From contig JAEQBH010007373.1 in NCBI GenBank assembly GCA_016808115.1, positions 124,001 to 188,000 on the forward strand: DNA of 64,000 bases, in the 5' to 3' direction. Origin of the DNA: Tetrastigma voinierianum. Taxonomy: Eukaryota > Streptophyta > Magnoliopsida > Vitales > Vitaceae. The translations under genes and the position numbers were made by a program. Below are positions 32,383 to 44,649 of the stretch, piece by piece. How positions within the stretch are numbered: position 1 is the stretch's first letter; each line of letters opens with the position of its first letter. Below the pieces are notes generated by a model, which did no database searches, had not been told where the DNA came from, and worked only from the letters and a program-made list of their open reading frames with translations.

Positions 32383-35300
32383 CTGAAATATTTTCCCTAA
32401 TAATTTCAGAGCAAGAGCACGAACTTTAAGTTCTTCCTTCTTCACATTGTTTTCTTGTAGCACCTGCAACAATTGAAGAATAATGATCATGGTTTGTCTA
32501 CAATTCGAGACATTCTCTCAGGATGATCTGAAATTCTTTGCTCCAAGACAAACTAATTAACAAGCCAAAAAAAACATTCATGGAAGAAAAAATAAAAGAT
32601 AATGAAGAGAGAGACTCACTAGTTGACACACATGTATAGAGGTTGCTTCAATGTCCACAACATTCAATTTCAGGAGTGAGTTCATAAGTGTATCCTTGTT
32701 CATCGAATGTGTGACTCAAGCGTCATTTTCGAGGAACGCTACCATCCATTTTAAATTAAACAGTAGGATGCCTTCACGAAGTTCTGCGATGGCGAAGAAA
32801 GCTTTTTGGATTTTAATTTTCTCGGTAGAATTACCCTGAAAATGGATAAAACTTCCTAATAATAACAAAGAAGGGAAGTGTTCTTGGGGGTGGAAGATAT
32901 TAGTCATTATACCTTTTCTTGATGTGACTTTGTGACTTCGAATGTCACTTATTACACGAAACCCACTCACTCGGTAAATGGAACTCCAAGATAAATGACC
33001 TTTTTTCCAAGCTCTTGTCTTTGCTGTCTTGTGTACGTATCGATAGTGTGCGACATATGAAACTCAGGCTGTGTTTTCGGTAATAAGAAAATTAGTTTAG
33101 CATCATCGTATGTGCACAAGAAAGACATGCAAATTTGTATACTTGCATTCGAATATATAAATGAATCTAGCATATGAAAGAAAAACAGTTTTTAAGGTAT
33201 GTGAAGAAAGCGATCCACACAAGATGATGTTTCCATATGCTTGATGTCACACAAATTATGGTTTTATCAAGCAAATGAACATAATAAGCATTTAGACTTA
33301 AGGTCAATTGGTATCTTGTGATTATCATCATCAGAAATTTTCAGGCTCAATGCTGGGGATTCCAAATTTAGAACTTACCACTGGATATGAGATGTGGCTG
33401 AGTCTAAGTTGAGGGTCTTAGTCCTTCTCATGTATAAAGAAATGGGAAACTAAAGGCAGTTGATGAGACTCAGTCCTTCTAAATAAATCACTGATGAGTT
33501 TGTGAATCAATTCTTCTTTATTGACCTTTCATCTTGTATATGTATGCTGGCCTCTAGATGTGACATAACTCTCTTGATCTCTTGGCTTATGTCTCCCTCA
33601 CAGAAGAAGCCAAGTGGATAATCTTGCAGAGGAAAGGATGGCAATAGATGGATTTTGAAAAGTTTGCTTTTTGTCCCTCTTGTTGTTAGCTCAAAGATGA
33701 TGAAACATTGGAGGAGTTGTTCATGATTTTTTTTTTTGGTGGATATCCATCTTAAGCAGCATACGACTATACTCTATCTTTCCTTCACATTTTCTTATCA
33801 AATAATGTCTTTGATTTCTGGAAAAAAAATAAGCAGTGAATCTAGCCTAATAGTTTTATTTTTATTTTGATAGAGTTAGCCCTAATGGTTTTTATATTTA
33901 TCAAATGTAACTCTTCGTGGTTTCTTTTAATACTGTCTTTGTTATGCTAAAACCAATTAAAAACATATATGAACCTTTTTACCACTAGAATTTTTTTTTT
34001 TTCAAAAAGTTATTTTAAAGTGCTATGGAGAAGATAGGCTATAAAAGTTTCCTAGAATCACTATTAAACAAGCTCAAATTGTTTTAAGTGGAGAGAGATT
34101 CATGAGTAATCAGACATATATCTTCAGAAATTTTTGCAATTTATCTTTTTTCTAGGAAAAAAATTCAAGCAAACTTGAATGCTTCTTCATTATTTTTTAA
34201 ATTAATTTTTGATAGTTAAATTACGAGAGGAAATTGTAGAAGTTGGAGAAATAAATGAACTATTTGCTATTTGGAGCTCAGATTGTCAAGTCTAAAGCAC
34301 ATGCATGCATAATAACTCAATGAGACATGACATGTAAAGGTAGAAGGAAATTTAACATTTATAATAACAAGAATTAGAAGGAAAAAGAAAGCGAATACTT
34401 GAAATGATAGAAGGCAGGTTGCAACTTATGAGGTGCATTTCTCACTAGGCATCACAAAAAGAACTTAACTAATGTACACCTGGGGCATGCTATTCTTCTA
34501 CTCAAGCATAATGCAGAGGTGATAAGTTTTTGCCATGAAAATTTGGAGATATCTAGATTATATTCTCTTTTATTTTGCATAGATACCAAGAGCAATGTAA
34601 CAATTCTATACTCTGGTCCAAGCCACCACTACATACAGTGCGATGAAATTCTAGAGTATTCTTTTTCCCATTTTCCATTTTTCTGATAGGCAAATAGGAA
34701 TATTTTGATCAGTGCCAAGAGAAAAAAAAAAGGTGCAACCACATTACACCTGAGTTCTATATTAGAACATCGATTTATGTAATCAACCTTTACATGGAAT
34801 GAGGATGAAATTCCGTACTATAACATCTCATTTGTAAAAGCATGACAAACTAGAAAGAAATGATTCATTAGAATAATATATCACCTTCTCCATTTCATAG
34901 CATATCATATACAGTTAAGCCAAAATATATAACGGCGAATAAAAAGAGTGGTTATTATCAGCATTTATTCTATATGCTTGAATAGGATAAGAGCATCAAT
35001 AAGAAGTAATTGTAGTAAGCACACTTGAAAGCCTTCGGCAGATTCTGCACGATGTAAAAATCCTCTTTATGCATGTGAACATATTGATTAAGAAAGTCCT
35101 TTAGTAATCTAGCAAGCTTCTCTTCTCTTTCTTTTTGGACAACCTTCATTACATGGTTTTAATAAAACTAGAAAAGGTTAGAGAAAGTAATTAAATGAAA
35201 CTCAGAAGACATGATGATAAATTCACTACGAAAACAAGAATGACCTCATGGTTTTAGCGATAAAGATTATAGTCTAGGAAAAGGATGACCTCAAGTTAAA

Positions 35301-35851
35301 TTAACTCTTATAGATAAATTAGAATACAAGACTAATTTATTTTTGGAAAATCCATAAATAACCATCACAGGTTATCATATTGACACAAGCTTATATTAAT
35401 TATTATCTCCAATCTACCATGGACTTCCCTGATGCATAAATGTAATTTTATATATTGATGAGGATAAAGCCAACAAACTTGTTATTTCGGATGCACAAAA
35501 TGCGCACACCAGCGATACCGTACATTTAATGGTTCTTTCCTTCTTCATCTTCTTTTTCTTTTCATAAGGTAAGCAAAGAATACACTATAGAATTAAAAGG
35601 AGCAATATACCAAAGGTATACAAGACATACACAATGGGTATGAAAAGGATTATCCAAACATGCAATCTCAATTAAGAAAGACCACAAGGAAACATGTTTC
35701 AGGAGCTCCTTAATCTATTCGAGCATATGCTAGTGTTCTCAAACATGTTTCACTTACTCTTGTAAAACATGTTTCAGGAGTACTTTCCATTTCGATCATA
35801 TGCATCTCTTTGCATTGGATCACTCAAAACCTGATAAGCTTCACCCAATAC
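32383..35851 (-). pseudogene. DnaJ protein with C-terminal DnaJ-X domain (DnaJ10-like), pseudogene
   Basis: Minus-strand exons of an Hsp40 co-chaperone. 35,851-35,784: VLGEAYQVLSDPMQRDAYDR, helix III-IV of the J domain, with acceptor and donor intact. 35,150-35,025: KVVQKEREEKLARLLKDFLN, start of the DnaJ-X domain. 33,062-32,971: HTIDTYTRQQRQELGKKVIY and LGVPFTE, then a one-base shift into SHKVTSRKG. 32,835-32,620: ends LMNSLLKLNVVDIEA and HVCQL, but carries an in-frame TGA after FLENDA. 32,463-32,383: VLQENNVKKEELKVRALALK then LLGKIFQ, joining in phase 0. The J-domain part with the HPD motif, which stimulates Hsp70 ATPase, was not found, nor the middle of the X domain. Stop, frameshift and missing exons indicate a pseudogene or partial duplicate. 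The splice borders suggest recent decay. Confidence 0.85.
33190..35020. other. Large intron-like or deleted interval of the DnaJ pseudogene
   Basis: AT-rich sequence between the 33.0-kb and 35.0-kb exons. I saw no further DnaJ-X coding match, although the family would need about 100 residues here. The exons are either lost or too decayed to see. Confidence 0.35.
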
Positions 35852-36569
35852 CTGCTCTTATTGAGGATAATTTATTTTCAAACCCAAGAGGATTGAAACA
35901 AATAGAAATGTGATAAGGAAAATTTAACTTTTTCTAAGAATGCTTAGGACAACTTATGACAGCTAAAATATGAAAAAATTTCCACCAAATGAAATGATAA
36001 AGTAGACCTTACTAAAGTTGAAATGTCTAGTGCAAAGCAAGATAATAGAATGAAGCTAATTTGTTTGATCACTTAATAAAATATTGTTGCCATTGCCTCC
36101 ATATAGAAACCAGCTGTGATACTCTGATTAGCAGCTCCCAGTTTAGTTTATGTTCAGCTGAAGCCCTGACTTGTTCCTCCACAGTTTTGACCTTATTGAA
36201 ACAAAAGTAGGCCAACATAATTGTGAACACGAGATCGCGAGATCATATCATAACGAAAACTTGAAAAATAGACCACGCCCGGCAATTTGAAAAATCGGCT
36301 GAACTATCGGAAACGTAAGAAAAACATACTATAATTTTTAACACTACACCATACAATGATTTTCTCAAAGATACTTATCCTACAACGCAAAAAAGCGCCT
36401 CACTGTTTCTAATCGAAGAACAAGCACATCCCTCTTTTAGCCAATCCTATGGGCCCTTGCCTGAGCTTGTAGATCAACATGAAAGAGAACCAAAATGAGA
36501 ATGCAGCTCACTTAGGAGCAACAAAAATATAATTTCAACTACACAGACAAGGGGGTTTAGTTTCATGTA
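35852..36569. other. Spacer upstream of the DnaJ pseudogene
   Basis: AT-rich with a less biased patch at 36,100-36,200 (minus-strand frame reading VKTVEEQVRASAEHKLNWEL). The patch does not match the missing J-domain start and is unassigned. Confidence 0.3.
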
Positions 36570-37090
36570 TTCAGAGATAGAAGTAGGGTGAAGTACCCAC
36601 GCATATGAACTCAAGATCGGACAGTAGACCGCACTCGTCGGCATCGGTGAAAGAGAATCAGGGAACCATGAAATGGGAATCTCGAAAACTGGTAAGTTGT
36701 TCCCTCCACAGATACGAACTCATACGATCAGCGGTCTGCTTGCTTAGAAAGCGGGGAGAGACCATCTCCACTAACCCACGGCCGAGGCGGGAAAATCTTA
36801 GGCCGACCAACATTCGTAGATCGAGAGAACTACAAGAAACCCACATTGTGACATCCCAAAGGCCTGGAACGGAGGCTATCGGGGAGTTCAATTTTCTGCC
36901 TCTATGGAGATAGCAGTACCCGTGATGAGTACGGCCGCATCGATAGAGACCAACAAACCATGGCCGTCGAGGACCATCACGTCAATTTCTTTGCGATCTC
37001 AGGCAGCGTGATGCCACTGAGAGTAAAGCCATCTCCGTGACCTTAAGTGGGGAATGTTTCGTGCATTTGAATCAAAAGACGATAAGATGA
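36570..37090. other. GC-rich island, open on both strands, possible 5' exon
   Basis: About 500 bp of balanced, CpG-containing DNA in an AT-rich setting. It is open on the plus strand at 36,605-36,913 (starts MNSRSDSRPHSSASVKENQG) and on the minus strand at 36,658-36,891. A plus ATG at 36,906 opens MEIAVPVMSTAASIETNKPW; the complementary strand reads MVLDGHGLLVSIDAAVLITG. No family is recognised. The composition fits a promoter/first-exon island of a host gene, possibly the upstream end of the minus-strand DnaJ gene, but no link is proven. Confidence 0.35.
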
Positions 37091-38536
37091 GAGCGTGAAG
37101 ACTAGAGAAACCCTTCTGTGAGAGAGCTTTCGAAAAAATCATGGTTAATTTAAAATAGAATTAACTTTTTAAATTTTATTCTTTCTTTTTAAATTTGATC
37201 TTCTTTCTTAATATTCTTTTTCCTGATTTTTTAGAATAGAATTAACTTTCCTTCTATGGGTTCCTATTTCCGTATTGTATATGCATTATTTATAGAAATA
37301 TTTGATTAAATAACCTCAAATAATCAAACATTTTGTAAGCTTAACCCTATTTTTCATGCGTTTTCTTGATGTAAACAAAAATACCCTTGATTATCTTATA
37401 TATTTATTATTTACATACATCTTTAATAAAAAAAAATATATTATTTTTGTAAAATAAAATTAAGAGTATTTTTATCAAAATGAGTGGCAAAAAATTGATA
37501 AAAGATTAGATTTTCGAAATTTTGCTTTCAAATCATCTAATATGGAAGCGAAAAAAAAAAAAAAAAAGGAGTTTTACATACAGCGGAGAATTTGGAGAAG
37601 GATAGGTAAGCGATTTGTACCATTTCTAGTAGCCATGTTTATTTTAAATTCATTTTCATTATTTCTTCTATTATATAAAGTATGTAATTTTGATATTTAA
37701 AATTTTAATGAATTTTAATTATATTTTATTTTCTTTACTATTTTTAAAAGCAAAATTAAAAAACCTTCAACTTATGTATGTCTCGACTAATTTTAACGAT
37801 TAGATAAAACTAACTTTCAATGATCATAAAGTGACTCGAATTAGTGAAAATTGGGTAACCATAATGTTATCTATCTATCATTATCTAAAAATATTAGAGA
37901 ATATATTGAGCACTAATTATCTTCAATTTTCATTTTTATTTTTGTGTGTATGCACAACTTGCCAGAACCTTTCTTAAGACTGAAAGATTAAAGATTTGAA
38001 AACTGCCCAGGACTTTGTAGGAAGAGTTGTCCTCAAAAACTCAAAGAATCAAAGGTAGAATTAGGTCTTTACCAGGGTTGTTTATGTGTTTTCAAACTTG
38101 TCAATTGTGACGATCAATCAACCGGAATACGCATGCGTGAGTATTTTACCTCTGCACTCGAGAAAGGCTTGGAATGTATGCAACATGATGCACAGAAAGT
38201 CAAAGAAATAATCATACCTATAACTGGCTATTTGGGAACTCTTTAGACCCATATTTTTGTAATTTTTTTTTTTTTTTTTGGGAAAATAGCATAAAAACTA
38301 TGAACTTTCTGAGTTTTTTTTTCATATTAAGTCTTAACTTTAAAAATACCATTTAAGTCTAAATGAATTATTAAAAAGAAACAAATGATCCCAAGAAAAA
38401 TACAAACATAATAAAAATAATGGATATTTGATTGTTTCCAAAGCAAGGCTTGGAAAAACAGCTACTATAGATTCTTAGGATTTTCACATTGGATTTTTTA
38501 TATCCAATATTCACACTAATATTTATTAATTAGATT
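37091..38536. other. AT-rich spacer with a degraded SINE
   Basis: Low-complexity DNA with poly(A) and poly(T) runs (37,549-37,567; 38,263-38,279). Apart from the SINE remnant at 37.78-37.86 kb nothing is recognised. Confidence 0.5.
37775..37865 (-). mobile_element. Degraded SINE related to the one at 32.0 kb
   Basis: Minus strand: GGTTACCCAATTTTCACTAATTCGAGTCAC... then TCTAATCGTTAAAATTAGTCGAGACATAC, matching the order of the SINE at 32,016-32,172 (CACTGATATGAGTTCCC ... TCAATCGTTAAC ... GATTAGTCGAGACGC). It is shorter and more diverged, and I see no duplication. Confidence 0.6.
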
Positions 38537-38539
38537 TTA
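38537..38539. repeat. CACTA target-site duplication TTA, left
   Basis: TTA directly before CACTACAACAAA. It is matched by TTA at 57,617-57,619. Confidence 0.8.
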
Positions 38540-38689
38540 CACTACAACAAAAATTGTTTTATCAAACATTTGACTTATGTCGTAATAGGCAAAAAAAATA
38601 TCACTTTAACTTTATACCAACATTTTTCACAGCATTAAACATATGTTGCCTATGCCAATGTCACTTTGGTCTATTACATCAAAAGAATC

Positions 38690-39500
38690 AAATGTTGGTA
38701 TATGTACTTTGTGACGTATCGTACGACATTTTGAAGTGTTGTTAAATCCTGTCAATTATGTGTTGTAATACATAGCTATTACGACATGTTATTACGTCAC
38801 TTAAATATACTATTTCAATACTTCCAAGTGTCACCATATCAGTTTATTATGATGAAGCCAGGTATGACATTTTAAGTATTAAATCCAGAATCATTACAAA
38901 ATTAATATGTGTCATAATACATTGCTATAATGACATGTTGTTGTGTCGCTTAAGTATAATGTTTCGACACTTTCAAATGTCGCCGTATTAGTTTATTATG
39001 ATATGACTTCTAACATTTTTAAGTGTTGTGACATCCATTCGGTTACAACATTATCATGCTTCGTTGTATAATGTGATGGAGACATTTGGTAGTGTTGTTT
39101 GAACATAATGTTTCGATACTTTTAGTTGTCGTCATATCAATCTTTATGATGTTACTATTGACATTTGTAAGTGTTGCTAAAACAACTTCATTACAACATT
39201 ATTACGTGTCATAATATATATCTACTGTGACATGTGGTTGCGTCGTTCAAGTATAATGTTTTGATACTTTCAAATGTTTTCATATATGTTTATTACAATA
39301 GTACTACTTACGTTTTTAAGTGTTGATAAAACAACTCAATTACAACATTAATATATGTTGTAATACATTGCAACAATGATATTTTATTGCGTAGAGAACA
39401 ACATAATGTTTTGATACTTACAATTGTCGGGATATCGGTTTATTATGATATTATTACCGACGTTTGTGATACTTGTAAGTGTCGATATGACAATTTGTCA
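38690..39500. repeat. Left subterminal tandem array, about five 150-bp units
   Basis: The landmark TTTATTATGAT (or close) recurs at about 38,843, 38,992, 39,141, 39,289 and 39,439, a period of 148-150 bp. Each unit also carries a TAATGTTTTGATACTT-like block, an AATGTCG block and a GTGTTG(T/A)TAAAACAAC-like block. In CACTA elements such subterminal motifs bind the TnpA protein; these are diverged copies. Confidence 0.85.
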
Positions 39501-41869
39501 TAAACAATTATATTAGACATTTAAAAATATCATTATTCATCATCCTTTTTTACGCATATAATTGTCATTTTTATCATTATTATTAATCTTTTTTCCTATA
39601 TCTAAAGTAATTAATATATGTATACCATACGATATTTATATTGAAATAAATTGTCAATAAAATATACTTGTAGAAATAAGAGTATTAATAAGACATTTAA
39701 ATTTATCAATAAAATTTATATAACGATATAAGTCAAAAAAATAAAACAATGCTATGCCATTAAATATTATCAAAAGGCATTATCATAAGTCTAATTCAAC
39801 ACATAAGTCAAATATCTAAATAAAAATAACATAAAATATTAAACTATATAAATTAAACTAAGCAAAGTATTTCTTCAAATCGCAACTTCTTCGGTTGTAG
39901 CACCATCACGCCTAGTAATAATATCTGTTAATTTCTTTACCTGAGACGTCAAAATTGCAACTTGTTATGCAAGCTCCTTGTTAGGCTCATTCATCTGTTC
40001 TTCACCAGCCTCTTTCTCAAGCATTTTGGGACTGATTTTGAAACTCATTCCTCAGACACGACCATTTTTATCTGGACCAAGGACTTTAGAAATTGCATCT
40101 TCTTTCAAAGGAACTATAACCTCATTTGCTTCAGAAGTTTCACGTTTTTCTTCATCGATAGTTAAAAGTTGTTCAATTTTTTCCTACAAAATGAATTCAG
40201 TCTAAATACATACAGATATCAACTAAGAATTTAGAATTATTCAAAATAACCAAAGAGTAAAAAGAATAAATTTACTAAAGTTAACATGATTCAGAATACA
40301 TGCGATCCGTCTTACTCTTGTATGCTTCAAAAAAGATCTTTGTCGATTTGGTCGACGCCCATTTTTCCTAAACTGTAGTAAACACAAAATTAATCATCAC
40401 TTCAATTCAATTTCAAATAAATAAATAACATTTCAAAATCAGGATAATTCAAAGGGAAAGAAAATAAAATTATCGATAGTAAAAATTAATACCTCACGCC
40501 CCGACCCTTCAGAGCATATGAAATAGTCCCGAAGTATGGCATTTCATATGCGACCTTATATTACCCCTTTCAGATTTATTCTATTATAAGCACATATAAT
40601 AAAAATATTGCTATATCTAATAAAATAATGTACATATTACTTATATTTTTAAGTTAAATCTCGTACCTGCCATTGAGCTGAAAAGTTGAGTATTTGTTAA
40701 AATACTCAACATACAAACTATGTTTGAATATCCTCAAACACTTGCCGACTTCACTAAGATTGATTGCTTTCTGGTGCGGTGTCGAATCAAACTTGGACTA
40801 AAAAGAAAAAAAGTTTTCATTAGTGTAAGGGGAAAAAAAAAAGAAAGTGAAAAGAATTCAAAAAATATCTATCAAATAAAAAATTACCTTAATAACATCC
40901 CATATTTTGTCTTTAATTGTTGTAGGAACTTTTCTCCAATCAGAAAATTCAAGTGGTGTTAGTTCTTTTTTTCTTGCCGCAGTTCCACAAAAGTATTCAA
41001 GCTCACCATCATCCACACACTGATTTAAACTATTGAATTTTACAGTTAGTTTTTCTCCGTGGTCTAAACCCTATATGTCAGGAAGTATTGTTCGACCTCG
41101 AGTATTACGTGGCTTCTCAATATTGGCTGTGCAATGAAAATTAAATTAATTAATTAATCATATTAATATAGCCAGAGACACATGAATAATAGGCTAGTCA
41201 TAAATATTATGTAGTTGTTGAGAATTCCTCAATAGAACTTAAAGATAATACCGTCAACATGAAATAAATAAGTAATTGTGCAAATTGAGTACCTAGCAAG
41301 CATGTTAGACTACAAAATAATGGCCTAATCTTAACATGTCTATCCCTTATTGGATTCACTCGATGTATAGCATCAACATGTGACCCGAAGTAAACTAAAC
41401 AAATTTCCTCATTCATCGATCTACAACTGATTAAGTTGGGGCATGAAACCAATCACCCGAATCGATATATGAGGGGTTATGTAAGCCTAATTAGCTATGA
41501 AATAAAATGAATCCAAAAAATAGTTTGGGCTTAGTTCTATCAGTTTCTAAAAAAACAAACAGTGTCTTGAAATGACATCTTTTTTCCAAAAAAAAAAACT
41601 GAGATTTCAATTAAGAGTCCTAATATTTTAGTCTTCTACTAGTCAACATGTCTAATATAATGCTTGAATCCTCATAAATAATATGAAACAAATATGACTG
41701 TGCACGTTTAATCTTATTCAATCACTAATTTAGAGTAATTAATATTTGTTGTAAATAATTAATAATTGAGAACATGTTTCTTACTGAAATTAATTTTACA
41801 GATTAATAGAATAAAGAGAACATGCTTTTATAACGAAACTTACACAGTGCTTACAAGATTGAAACAATA

Positions 41870-42550
41870 TACCTTTGTGATAAAAATATAGATTCAATGA
41901 AAATTATTTAATATTCATAAAAAGTAAGTAAACACTCCATAATAATAAAAATATATTAAATTTATTTTAATATAATTTAGGTAAGCTTATATCAAAATCC
42001 TAATATTTAACATTTTTTCCTAAAAATAATAAATTTTTTTTTGTTAGACCAGGTATAAAAAATAAATAAGGAATAAATAAATAAAGGATATAAGATGCTT
42101 GGATTTTATATGAAAATTTCAAAAATATTTCGATTGATTTTTGTGATATAAATATAAATGGAATGAAAATTATTTAATATTCATAAAAAGTAAGAAAACA
42201 TTTCCATAATATAAAATATATTAATGAATATGTGAATTTATTTTTTAATAAAATTTGAGTAAACATATTAAAAAACTAATATTTAACAATTTTTCTCAAA
42301 TTTTTAATAAAATATCTTTTTTTGTCGGATGGACCATGAGGTATAAAAAATATATAGGAATAAATAAATAAAGGATATGAGATACTTGGATTTTATATGA
42401 AAATATAAAAAAATATTTCGATGGATTTTTGTGATAAAAGTATAGATGGAATGAAAATTGTTTAATATTCATAAAAAGTAAAAACAAATTTCATATTAAT
42501 AAAATATGTTAAATTTAATTTTAATATAATTTAGGTAAACATACTTTTAT
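41870..42550. repeat. Three tandem copies of a 265-290 bp AT-rich unit
   Basis: The block TGTGATA(A/T)AA(A/G)TATAGAT(T/G) followed by AATGAAAATT(A/G)TTTAATATTCATAAAAAGTAA starts near 41,877, 42,141 and 42,430. A second block, AGGAATAAATAAATAAAGGATAT, lies near 42,068 and 42,357. It lies in the first intron of the TnpA-like gene. Confidence 0.8.
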
Positions 42551-42571
42551 TATATATATATATATATATAT
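42549..42571. repeat. (TA)n microsatellite
   Basis: TATATATA run of about 22 bp directly after the tandem block. Confidence 0.9.
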
Positions 42572-43436
42572 TTGGTGGTCAAACTTTGAATTTTACAAAA
42601 AATTAAAAATAATAAGATAATGTTAATTAAAATAAATCAGGGATAACGTTGAGGTTTTCAATAACTCTGCAGATTGCAAGCAGCAGTTGAGTAGTCAGGC
42701 GGCAGCCATGACTTGATTTTAAGAAAAATATTCGCCATTGATGAGGATTAGGCACGTGAGCCAAAGATGATTTTTAATTTATGAGCGGTTGAAATAGTCC
42801 TTGGGTCCACGAGGTGGAAAGGTGAAGAAAGATGCATTTGGCTCTATCAAATAATAAAGTCTACCCATTGATTTCCTATCCATGTACAATTGGATGTACA
42901 TAATAGTGAGAAGATCTTTCTTACAGGGAATTAATTTTACAAATTAATAGAATAAAACATGTTTTTATAACGAAACTTACACAGTACTTACAAGGTTGAA
43001 ATAATATATCTTTTATTGTTTTGCATATAAAAAGACCTTAGAACTATTAATAAAATTATGCCCCCAAAAATAAGAGTTCAATTAATAGTGTTCATGTGTT
43101 GTGTCAAATTTTACCAATCGTATGTTTTATAAAGTTTTGCTAAACAAAATAATTAGTAACTCGAACTTATTATTTGCATCCCTCGACATATAGGAATTAA
43201 AAAATAATTGAAAATAGAATAAAAAGAGTAGATATAAGACATGTTTCTACAGATTTGGAAGAAAAAACAAAATGAACAAAAACAAATAATAGTGAGAACT
43301 TACTATTTGCATCATCATCGGCCTCTTCATGATCGGACAACTCATGGGAGTTTTCATTAGATTCACGTAACCTCTTCTTATGAGTTTGTGAAGATGCTGC
43401 ATCATTGTCTCTTTGTTTTTGAATTCTCTTCAACAT

Positions 43437-44640
43437 CTTGTAAAAAAAATCATATAATCATAGTTTAGAAAACAATAATAACTTTTGATCTAATACGACA
43501 TCAAAAAATCAAAAACAAAATTATGAAATCAAACCTTATGAATTGCAAATAAGAAAAATACAAAATATTGGGGAATAACAGCATTTATACTAGGTTAGGG
43601 TTTATGGAAAACTATAAATAGATTTATAATTTTAATAAATGTAAAATTCGGATGGAGGGAAAAAGGAATTTTTTTTGGCCAAATTTTTTTTGAGTGAAAA
43701 GAACCTCAATTTTTTGTTTTTGGGGGCAAAAAAACCGCCGAACTTCTAAATTCTTCATTTCATTAGTTCAGAAAAACGTGGGCGATTATTTATTATTTCA
43801 GAAAAGATAAGCTGACATTATTAATCCACTCTTCTTTTTTTTTTTTTTTTCAAATGGTCATGATTCTAGAGTACATCGACTTTCATGATGTCACAGAAAT
43901 TGTCAATTAATCACGTGTCATGATGTCCCTTTTTTTAATATTTATCCTTTTTTTATTTCATTATATATTTTTTATAATTTAGGTTAATGTGGTTATATAT
44001 TTACTTATCTTTTATGATTTTTCTTTTTAAAATTTAATATTATTGTTTGAGTCATTCTTCAAATATTTGATTTTGTTTTATTAATATTTTTAGATAACGT
44101 AATTCTCTTTTTTAAAATAAAATATTAGAAAAATGATAAAAATAAATTATTTTTATCCAAATATAGTGTTTTTAGATAATTTCTTTTACTTGTTTGGGAT
44201 TGTTTTTTTAGGATTATTTTAAAAAATAAGTAAGACGATTAAAATAAAATGTTAAACATAAAAATCATTTTAAAATGTGGAATAAGTTTTTTTTTTTACT
44301 TCGTTAGAATTTGATTATGGGTTATCTCGTATGTTTATTCCATCATTTTATCATGTGAATCAAGTCTCAAGACCAAATACTAAAGATATAATTTTTTTAC
44401 AACTAAACATTTTATTATAATATACGAAATTGTCCTCACTTTGAACTTCGAGAGCCTCTCTCACAGCCAAATATCAAAGATAAGTTTTTTTTAAAGCTAA
44501 GTTAAAAACTATCATATTCACTTAAAAGGTTAGAATAAAGTTTTTTTGTAATGAAGGTTAAAATAAAGTTCTTTGACACTATATTAATATAAACTCATCT
44601 TAATGTTGTAAATTCCTTGTGCTCGAAATCGATAATATAT
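43437..44640. other. Interior of the CACTA element, no gene seen
   Basis: AT-rich DNA upstream of the TnpA-like gene, with T and A runs (43,828-43,850; 44,286-44,299). It may contain that gene's promoter, but no element stands out. Confidence 0.4.
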
Positions 44641-44649
44641 ATGTAGTTG

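Larger units (their letters stand above)
39890..43436 (-). pseudogene. TnpA-like CACTA protein (Transposase_24/Ptta family)
   Basis: Minus-strand multi-exon gene. Exon 43,436-43,304 starts MLKRIQKQRDNDAASSQTHK, an acidic/basic N terminus, and ends at a GTAAGT donor. Exon 41,126-40,888 reads RNTRGRTILPDI, a stop, then GLDHGEKLTVKFNSLNQCV ... DWRKVPTTIKDKIWDVIK, typical of the Transposase_24 domain. Exon 40,797-40,667: KFDSTPHQKAINLSEVGKCL, RIFKHSLYVEYF. Terminal exon near 40,185-39,895: LGPDKNGRVRGMSFKISPK, then a short coiled coil with one more stop. Family members bind subterminal repeats and cooperate with the TNP2-type transposase. At least two in-frame stops make it a pseudogene. It runs divergently from the transposase gene. 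Confidence 0.82.
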
